Shown one piece after another: positions 1 to 3,813 of a stretch of DNA of 6,444 nt. The position numbers and the translations under genes were made by a program. Source of the DNA: an uncultured Oscillospiraceae bacterium (GTDB taxonomy: Bacteria; Bacillota; Clostridia; Oscillospirales; Ruminococcaceae); contig USFO01000087.1 in NCBI GenBank assembly GCA_900553955.1, positions 1 through 6,444 on the forward strand. The letters run 5' to 3'. The notes under the pieces are model-generated. The model saw nothing but the letters and a program-made list of their open reading frames with translations, was not told where the DNA came from and made no database searches. Within the stretch, counting starts at the first letter, position 1. Each line of letters opens with the position of its first letter.

Positions 1-115
1 GTGAAAGCGGGGAGAGTTTAAGACCCGATATTGCGCGAAATTCACAGTAAGCCGGAGAAAAGCTTTTCAATTTAATATTTTGTTTACAAAAAAGCACAAA
101 ATTTTTCCGTGGCTG
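1..115. other. Left-edge region with no firm gene
   Basis: This stretch lies before the first promoter. One + frame is open from the window edge to a TAA at 48-50 and would encode about 15 residues, so it may be the tail of an upstream gene, but it is far too short to identify. A 12-base palindrome (GAAAAGCTTTTC, 57-68) follows and then an AT-rich run. The palindrome could be a weak transcription stop for the upstream gene, but it has no real loop or clean U-tract. Nothing else is visible here. Confidence 0.25.
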
Positions 116-144
116 TTGAAATACAGTTAATCTTTTGTTATACT
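116..144 (+). promoter_or_regulatory. SigA-type promoter of first zinc-ribbon/CD225-like gene
   Basis: A -35 box TTGAAA (116-121) and a -10 box TATACT (139-144) are separated by exactly 17 bases. The gene start is about 80 bases downstream, leaving an untranslated leader of roughly 70 bases. The same arrangement, with nearly the same spacer sequence ending in CTTTTGT, occurs upstream of the paralogous gene at 1310-1338. That duplication supports a real promoter. A second AT-rich -10-like TATAAT at 165-170 has no good -35 partner. Confidence 0.7.
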
Positions 145-177
145 TATAATTGTACTTTTATTATAATAGTAAAAGGC

Positions 178-195
178 AGCGCGCGGTACAGCGCT
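178..195 (+). other. Possible leader hairpin, copy 1
   Basis: AGCGC (178-182) can pair with GCGCT (191-195) around an 8-base loop that contains GGTAC. It lies in the 5' leader between the promoter and the Shine-Dalgarno site. The paralogous leader at 1366-1387 can form a similar stem with different bases on both sides and the same GGTAC in the loop. That hints at a conserved RNA element or an operator. The stem is short, so this is tentative. Confidence 0.35.
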
Positions 196-224
196 ATCCA
201 AATTTATAAAAGGGGGCACACAGA

Positions 225-833
225 ATGTTTTGTAAAAATTGCGGTGCGGAAATTCCTGACGGATCTGCTTTTTGCGGAAATTGCGGAATGAAAGCATCTG
301 CCGAACCGGTTCAGCAGGAACCCGTAAACCAATACGCCAGCCCGGATCCCCAGGCATACAGAGCGGAACCCACCTCCGTTGACGCACCCCGTGCTTGTGT
401 CGAGAGTAAGCCGGAGCCTCAGCCCCAGTATACTCAGCCGCAGTACGCTCAACCGGAGCCTCAACCCCAGTATACTCAGCCGCAATATGCTCAACCGGAA
501 CCCCCGCAGTATAACAGCCAGCCTGTTTATAATGCACAGCCCGTTCCGCCGGCAGCTCCGGTCAGCGCCACCTTGTGGATTATACTTAATATTCTTATGC
601 TGCTTTGCGGCTGCTGCACCGTCAACGGAATACTCGGCTTAATCGGTCTTATCTTTGCCGTTCAGGCAAACAATGCGGGCAAGGCGGGCGACGTTGTCAC
701 CGCACAGAAGAAGCTCAAAACCTCGAAGATTTTGTTCTTCGTAAGCTTGGGTCTCCTTGTGGTGTCCGTAATAATCGCTATAATCTTCAATTCTGTCGGC
801 GTGATTGACGACCTTATGTATCAGTATTACTAA
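225..833 (+). CDS. Zinc-ribbon membrane protein with CD225/dispanin-like C-terminal domain (copy 1)
   Basis: This is a 202-residue protein of unknown function. Residues 3-20 form a zinc ribbon with two CxxC pairs (C3/C6 and C17/C20) in the common MFCKNCGAEIPDG context. Residues about 25-113 are a low-complexity linker rich in Pro, Gln and Tyr, with a perfect 14-residue tandem repeat at 63-90. Residues about 116-188 hold two hydrophobic helices (about 116-147 and 168-188) joined by a short polar loop with AGKAGD. This resembles the CD225/dispanin pattern: a Trp/Leu/Asn-rich first helix, a cysteine cluster (C128, C130, C131), then an Ala/Gly-Asp loop. The start is fixed by a Shine-Dalgarno run AAAAGGGGG at 208-216, eight bases before the ATG. 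The protein is probably membrane-anchored with a cytoplasmic zinc ribbon. It is paralogous to the gene at 1414-1932 and lies 12 bases before a DUF2752 gene, with which it is probably cotranscribed. The family calls are from pattern recognition; the role is not known. Confidence 0.9.
   Translation: MFCKNCGAEIPDGSAFCGNCGMKASAEPVQQEPVNQYASPDPQAYRAEPTSVDAPRACVESKPEPQPQYTQPQYAQPEPQPQYTQPQYAQPEPPQYNSQPVYNAQPVPPAAPVSATLWIILNILMLLCGCCTVNGILGLIGLIFAVQANNAGKAGDVVTAQKKLKTSKILFFVSLGLLVVSVIIAIIFNSVGVIDDLMYQYY
411..494 (+). repeat. Two tandem 42-bp coding repeats
   Basis: Bases 411-452 and 453-494 are direct tandem copies that differ at only three positions, all silent third-codon changes. Each encodes the 14-residue unit PEPQPQYTQPQYAQ, and a partial third unit follows. 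The paralog at 1414-1932 has only one short equivalent (PRYAQPEQP), so the array expanded in this copy. It lengthens the linker between the zinc ribbon and the membrane domain. Confidence 0.95.
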
Positions 834-845
834 GCCGCGGAAAAG

Positions 846-1253
846 ATGAAAAAACGAATAATCGGCGTTTCGGCGGCGGCAATTTGTGCCGCCGCCGGTT
901 TGCTGTATATCTTTTTTACTAAGGACGGCGCGGGAGCGGGCATACCCTGCACCCTGCATTTTTTCACCGGGTACTATTGCCCCGGCTGCGGCGCTTCAAG
1001 GGCGCTGCGCGCGCTTTTGCACCTTGATTTTTGTCAGGCGCTGCGCTACAACGCGCTGTTTACCGTTTGCGCGCCCTTTGTGGGAATATATACTGCGGTT
1101 TTCGTCTGCCGCTATATTCGCTTCGGAAAAATACCGGTGAAAAGAAAGCTCCCTTTGTGGCCGCTTTGGGTGCTCTGTGCCGTGGCGATAGTTTACGGCA
1201 TTTTGCGGAATTTGCCGGAATTTGCGTTCCTTGCGCCCACCATGCTCGGCTGA
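846..1253 (+). CDS. DUF2752 family membrane protein
   Basis: This is a 135-residue membrane protein of the DUF2752 family; its biochemical role is unknown. Residues about 4-24 form a first membrane helix. The family hallmark follows at 43-52 (YYCPGCGASR), giving a CxxCG-x-SR motif, with an additional Cys at 35 and the RYNAL segment at 67-71. Two more helices lie at about 72-92 and 104-121, and the C-terminal RNLPEF is also typical. The ATG at 846 is 12 bases after the upstream stop. It has only a weak purine-rich stretch (GGAAAAG) directly in front, so translation may be coupled to the upstream zinc-ribbon/CD225-like gene. DUF2752 genes are often seen beside CD225-type genes, which fits here. 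Codons 9-18 contain a strong GC-rich hairpin (871-897) that also occurs, as a terminator, after the paralogous gene. Confidence 0.88.
   Translation: MKKRIIGVSAAAICAAAGLLYIFFTKDGAGAGIPCTLHFFTGYYCPGCGASRALRALLHLDFCQALRYNALFTVCAPFVGIYTAVFVCRYIRFGKIPVKRKLPLWPLWVLCAVAIVYGILRNLPEFAFLAPTMLG
871..897 (+). other. Terminator-like hairpin inside the start of the DUF2752 gene
   Basis: CGGCGGCGGCA (871-881) pairs perfectly with TGCCGCCGCCG (887-897) around a 5-base loop, and GTTTGCTGT follows. It encodes residues in the first membrane helix of the DUF2752 protein. It is nearly identical to the terminator after the paralogous gene at 1959-1989, but its U-run is interrupted. It could attenuate transcription between the two genes or simply be a GC-rich coding palindrome. 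Confidence 0.55.
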
Positions 1254-1279
1254 ACGAGGCGAAAAGACGGGAATTTTGC

Positions 1280-1298
1280 AATTTCCCCTGGGGAAATT
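1280..1298. other. 19-bp palindrome upstream of second promoter
   Basis: AATTTCCCC (1280-1288) is the perfect inverse of GGGGAAATT (1290-1298) around a single T. It lies 11 bases upstream of the -35 box at 1310 and 27 bases after the DUF2752 stop. It could be a binding site for a dimeric regulator. As RNA it could be a weak hairpin (7 bp, 5-base loop) ending the upstream operon, but no U-tract follows. The matching position in the first copy has no such palindrome. Confidence 0.5.
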
Positions 1299-1309
1299 TA
1301 TTTCAGCCG

Positions 1310-1338
1310 TTGAAATACGGTCAAGCTTTTGTTATAAT
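1310..1338 (+). promoter_or_regulatory. SigA-type promoter of second zinc-ribbon/CD225-like gene
   Basis: The -35 box TTGAAA (1310-1315) and the -10 box TATAAT (1333-1338) are 17 bases apart. The spacer is a close copy of the one at 122-138. The perfect -10 box suggests this copy is at least as active as the first. Confidence 0.75.
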
Positions 1339-1365
1339 ATAAACATTCCTATATAATAGGTAAAA

Positions 1366-1387
1366 ACGGCGTATGGTACGGCGCCGT
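1366..1387 (+). other. Possible leader hairpin, copy 2
   Basis: ACGGCG (1366-1371) can pair with CGCCGT (1382-1387) around a 10-base loop that contains GGTAC. The segment 1378-1387 (ACGGCGCCGT) is also a perfect 10-base palindrome, so a protein-binding site is an alternative. It matches the position of the possible stem at 178-195. Confidence 0.35.
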
Positions 1388-1413
1388 GGAATTTATAAAA
1401 GGGGGAAAACAGA

Positions 1414-1932
1414 ATGTTTTGTAAAAATTGCGGCGCGGAAATTCCGGACGGCTCCGTCTTTTGCGGAAACTGCGGAATGCAAACCTCTGTCGAGCAGCCT
1501 CGACAGGAGCCGGTAAATCAGTACAGCAATGTGGAGAATAACGCATATCAGAGCTATCAGCAGCCCCGGTATGCTCAGCCGGAGCAGCCTGTGTATAACA
1601 GCGAGCCTGTTTATAACGCGCAGCCGATTCAGCCGGCAAGCTCCGTCAATCCCACTCCGTGGATTGTGCTCAACATCCTGATGATCGTGCTCGGATGCTG
1701 CTGCTCAATTTCCGGAATACTCGGCATAATCGGACTTGTGTTCGCCATTCAGTCGAACAACGCCGTAAAGGCGGGGGATGCCATAACTGCGGAGAACAAG
1801 GCAAAAACCGCAAAGATTTTGTTCTTTGTGTCACTGGGATTTTTCGTGCTTCAGACCGTGCTCGGAGTTGTTTCCGGCATATTCACAAGCTCTATGGAGG
1901 ATGTGGAGGACTACCTCTACTACAACTTCTGA
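1414..1932 (+). CDS. Zinc-ribbon membrane protein with CD225/dispanin-like C-terminal domain (copy 2)
   Basis: This 172-residue paralog of the protein at 225-833 has the same order of parts. There is an N-terminal zinc ribbon (C3/C6 and C17/C20), a Gln/Pro/Tyr-rich linker (about 23-80), then two hydrophobic helices (about 82-112 and 132-153) with a Cys cluster (C95-C97) and the loop AVKAGDAITAENKAKTAK. The end is acidic and aromatic (MEDVEDYLYYNF). The first 66 coding bases differ from the first copy at only seven positions, five of them silent; the other two fall in one codon and change Ala15 to Val. The linker is shorter because it lacks the 42-bp repeats. The ATG follows a Shine-Dalgarno run AAAAGGGGG (1397-1405) by eight bases. 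No full DUF2752 gene follows; instead a terminator lies 26 bases after the stop, so the gene is probably transcribed alone. Its function is unknown and membrane location is inferred. Confidence 0.9.
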   Translation: MFCKNCGAEIPDGSVFCGNCGMQTSVEQPRQEPVNQYSNVENNAYQSYQQPRYAQPEQPVYNSEPVYNAQPIQPASSVNPTPWIVLNILMIVLGCCCSISGILGIIGLVFAIQSNNAVKAGDAITAENKAKTAKILFFVSLGFFVLQTVLGVVSGIFTSSMEDVEDYLYYNF

Positions 1933-1938
1933 TTTTGC

Positions 1939-1998
1939 AAAAACGAAAATCGGCGCTTCGGCGGCGGCAAATATTGCCGCCGCCGTTTTGTCTGTATG
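1939..1998 (+). pseudogene. Possible remnant of a duplicated DUF2752 gene start
   Basis: Bases 1939-1998 closely match 850-909, the opening of the DUF2752 gene. AAAAACGAA, ATCGGCG, TTCGGCGGCGGCAA, TGCCGCCGCCG and CTGTAT appear in the same order, with a one-base deletion near the start and small changes. There is no ATG or usable frame, and similarity ends near CTGTAT. The simplest reading is that the zinc-ribbon/CD225-like gene was duplicated with the start of its neighbour, and the remnant now serves as a terminator. The reverse, a terminator captured into coding sequence, cannot be excluded. Confidence 0.5.
1959..1989 (+). terminator. Intrinsic terminator of second zinc-ribbon/CD225-like gene
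   Basis: CGGCGGCGGCAA (1959-1970) pairs perfectly with TTGCCGCCGCCG (1974-1985) around a tight loop, and TTTT follows (1986-1989). It lies 26 bases after the stop codon and separates this gene from the B12 operon promoter at 2024. Confidence 0.85.
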
Positions 1999-2018
1999 AG
2001 CACGCGAAAAAGCTCATA
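1995..2018. other. Inverted repeat just upstream of the B12 operon promoter
   Basis: TATGAGC (1995-2001) and GCTCATA (2012-2018) form a 7-bp inverted repeat with a 10-base A-rich spacer. It ends five bases before the -35 box. It may be a regulator site or an extra stem behind the preceding terminator. Confidence 0.35.
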
Positions 2019-2023
2019 TTCGG

Positions 2024-2052
2024 TTGACAGACTGCACAATAAGATTTATAAT
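2024..2052 (+). promoter_or_regulatory. Consensus SigA promoter of the B12 uptake operon
   Basis: A perfect -35 box TTGACA (2024-2029) and a perfect -10 box TATAAT (2047-2052) are separated by 17 bases. Transcription should begin near 2059, about ten bases before the closing stem of the riboswitch. Such a strong promoter suits control by attenuation downstream rather than at initiation. Confidence 0.88.
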
Positions 2053-2068
2053 TATAATTCGGATATGA

Positions 2069-2252
2069 TTTGCAGAAAAGGAACGCGGTGAAAATCCGCG
2101 GCTGCTTCCTCAGCCGTAAGCGTGTACGCAAATGCAAACATTGCCACTGCCTTTTTCGGGCGGGAAGGCTGCCTTTGCGGTTAAAGCGCGAGCCGGAAAA
2201 CTTGCTGCAAAGTATGGCATGGAAATTTCGTTTTGGGTATGGGGTGAATTCC
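2069..2252 (+). promoter_or_regulatory. Cobalamin (B12) riboswitch aptamer
   Basis: Conserved parts of the cobalamin riboswitch appear in the right order. A closing stem TTTGCAG (2069-2075) pairs with CTGCAAA (2205-2211). The core contains GGTGAAAATCC (2087-2096) followed by a CTGC...CAGCCGTAAG segment (2102-2120), then GCCACTG (2143-2149), GGGAAGGC (2162-2169), and a B12 box AGCCGGAAAACTTGCT (2191-2206). The box departs from the usual AGYCMGGAGACCKGCC mainly by G-to-A and C-to-T changes that look compensatory. A 3' stem (2221-2227 with 2247-2252) has a G-rich loop (GGGTATGGGG) and could be the partner of the kissing loop; that pairing is inferred. The aptamer senses cobalamin and precedes the terminator at 2270-2302. 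The class is clear, but the preferred ligand form (adenosyl- or methyl/hydroxocobalamin) cannot be read here. Confidence 0.9.
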
Positions 2253-2269
2253 GCGCAAAAATTTTGTCT

Positions 2270-2302
2270 GCGGTTCTTCGTTACCTTGAAGAACCGCTTT
2301 TT
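2270..2302 (+). terminator. Riboswitch-controlled intrinsic terminator
   Basis: GCGGTTCTTC (2270-2279) pairs perfectly with GAAGAACCGC (2288-2297) around an 8-base loop, followed by TTTTT (2298-2302). It lies between the aptamer and the Shine-Dalgarno site AAGGAG (2311-2316), so it must be read through for the operon to be expressed. A competing stem, CCGC (2251-2254) with GCGG (2270-2273), supported by AAAA/TTTT inside it, could act as an antiterminator. Confidence 0.9.
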
Positions 2303-2326
2303 ATTGCAGTAAGGAGAGTGTTTACC

Positions 2327-2899
2327 TTGAAAAAATTTTTTGCCGCGCTTTTAGTGCTCGTGCTGGTGCTTTGTTCCTGCCAAAGCGACCTGCCCGCCGG
2401 CGGAATAGACAGCTTCGACGACTATAACCGTGCGCTTACCGATGAGGAAATCGCCGCCGCCATGAAGGGCGCGAACAACGATATAGAAAACCGTCCGGAT
2501 GAGAATATCTGCTATGTCACCATAAGCTGTAAAACCGCCGTGGACAGCGGCAAGCTTTCCGACACCATGCAGGGGCTTCTTCCGGCGGACGGAATGATTC
2601 TCGACTGCTATGAGGTTCGCTACGACGACGGAGCAAGCGCATTTGACGTAATCGCCGCCGCAGCTAAAGAAAATAAAATCCACATGGAATACAAAGGCGG
2701 AAAAAGCCTGCCCTATATCGAGGGCGCGGCAAATCTCTACGAGTTCGACTGCGGCCCGCTGAGCGGCTGGATGTATAAGGTGAACGGCTGGTTCCCGTCA
2801 TTCGGCATGGGTCAGTACAAGGTGCAGCCCGGCGACAGTGTGGAGCTTATCTACACCTGCGACCTCGGACAGGATGTGGGCGATAATTACATGGGTTAA
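2327..2899 (+). CDS. DUF4430 lipoprotein of cobalamin ECF uptake system (transcobalamin C-terminal-like)
   Basis: This 190-residue predicted surface lipoprotein probably captures a cobamide for the ECF transporter encoded next. The TTG start is chosen because AAGGAG (2311-2316) sits ten bases upstream and because it yields a clean lipoprotein signal: KK, a hydrophobic run (4-15) and the lipobox LCSC with Cys18 as the lipidated residue. An upstream in-frame ATG at 2132 would run through the riboswitch and terminator and is rejected. Residues about 60-187 match DUF4430: YVTISCKT (63-70), a long middle section with YIEGAANLYEFDCG (130-143), then SGWMYKVNG (146-154), the turn/strand YKVQPGDSVELIYT (164-177) and DLGQDVG. 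DUF4430 is related to the C-terminal domain of human intrinsic factor and transcobalamin. Five further cysteines (62, 68, 94, 142, 178) follow the lipidated one. Position behind a B12 riboswitch and ahead of ECF genes supports the role; direct B12 binding is inferred. I recall this type being described as an additional lipoprotein of the predicted cobalamin ECF transporter. Confidence 0.88.
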   Translation: MKKFFAALLVLVLVLCSCQSDLPAGGIDSFDDYNRALTDEEIAAAMKGANNDIENRPDENICYVTISCKTAVDSGKLSDTMQGLLPADGMILDCYEVRYDDGASAFDVIAAAAKENKIHMEYKGGKSLPYIEGAANLYEFDCGPLSGWMYKVNGWFPSFGMGQYKVQPGDSVELIYTCDLGQDVGDNYMG

Positions 2900-2910
2900 G
2901 AAGGAAAGTT

Positions 2911-3813
2911 ATGACAGCGGAAAATCAGAGAAAAACAGAATCGGGTTTGGCGCTCTATCATCCGATAGTCAGCTTCGGCTATTTTGTTGCGGTTATTGCG
3001 GGGACTTTGCTCTTCATTAACCCGTTTTTTGCCTATGCCTCTCTTTGCTGTGCGATTATCTGCTCGGCGCTGATAAACGGCAAAAAGACGATACTTGCCA
3101 CTCTCAGCTTCGGCGTTCCCATGTTCATTATGGTCGCCCTTGCAAATCCGCTTTTCAACCACCACGGAGCAACCTTCCTTTTCTATATCGAGGACAACCC
3201 CGTAACCTTGGAATCTTTCATTTACGGGCTTGTTTCCGGCGGAATGATGTTCGCGGCGGTGGTGTGGTTCACCTGCTACAATACCGTTGTAAGCTCGGAT
3301 AAATTCCTTTATATATTCGGAAAAATCCTGCCGTCAATAGCGCTTATAGTGAGCATGACTCTGTCGCTTATTCCGAAGCTGCTTTCTCAGGTAAAGGTTA
3401 TTGCCGACAGCCAAAGAACCCTCGGCATGGACTGGAAAAGCGGCAGCGCAAAGCAGCGGGTGGTCTCCGGAGCGCGGATTTTGTCCATTTTGGTGAGCTG
3501 GGCTTTGGAGGACGCGGTGACTACCGCGGATTCCATGCGGGCGAGGGGCTACGGTCAGCACCGGCGCAGCAATTTTTCGATTTTCCGCTTCGGCAGGCGG
3601 GACGGCATTATGCTTTCGGTGATAGCGGTGCTTTTCGCTGCGGAAATTTACACCTACGCAAGCGGCCGCGGAAGCATGATATTCTATCCCACCGCCGTTT
3701 GGCCGGAAATGAACTTTGTTAATATTCTGCTCTACGGAGCATTCTTCGCACTCGGCATTCTGCCGTCTGTAATTCAGCTAAAGGAGGACCGGAAATGGAA
3801 ACAGTTAAAGTAA
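2911..3813 (+). CDS. cbrV: ECF transporter transmembrane component (EcfT/CbiQ family, CbrV-like)
   Basis: This 300-residue membrane protein is the scaffold of an energy-coupling factor transporter. It carries ATPase motion to the substrate-binding S component. Hydrophobic helices lie at about 17-36, 38-55, 60-78, 100-121 and 139-157, with more near 234-250 and 268-288. The two cytoplasmic coupling motifs of the family are visible as SQRTLG (167-172) and SMRARG (208-213, with the Ala-Arg-Gly core at 211-213). NPLFNHHGAT (79-88) and SSDKFLYIFG (128-137) are also typical of the CbiQ/EcfT family. The ATG follows AAGGAAAG (2901-2908) and is 11 bases after the lipoprotein stop. The 3' end overlaps the ATPase gene by 19 bases. 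The cbrV name rests on the riboswitch and operon context rather than on the sequence alone. Confidence 0.9.
   Translation: MTAENQRKTESGLALYHPIVSFGYFVAVIAGTLLFINPFFAYASLCCAIICSALINGKKTILATLSFGVPMFIMVALANPLFNHHGATFLFYIEDNPVTLESFIYGLVSGGMMFAAVVWFTCYNTVVSSDKFLYIFGKILPSIALIVSMTLSLIPKLLSQVKVIADSQRTLGMDWKSGSAKQRVVSGARILSILVSWALEDAVTTADSMRARGYGQHRRSNFSIFRFGRRDGIMLSVIAVLFAAEIYTYASGRGSMIFYPTAVWPEMNFVNILLYGAFFALGILPSVIQLKEDRKWKQLK

Noticed and set aside
1..21. GTG-initiated short frame ending at 19-21
   Set aside because: Only six codons; nothing supports it as a gene.
411..494. Possible CRISPR-like repeat
   Set aside because: The units are directly adjacent with no spacers and encode protein repeats in frame.
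127..537. - strand open frame with repeated PVEHIAAEYTGVEAP-like units
   Set aside because: The repeats are only the reverse reading of the 42-bp repeats and linker of the zinc-ribbon/CD225-like gene.
2132..2326. N-terminal extension of the lipoprotein gene from an ATG at 2132
   Set aside because: It would run through the B12 riboswitch and its terminator, has no Shine-Dalgarno site, and would bury the lipoprotein signal. The TTG at 2327 has a good site and a clean signal.
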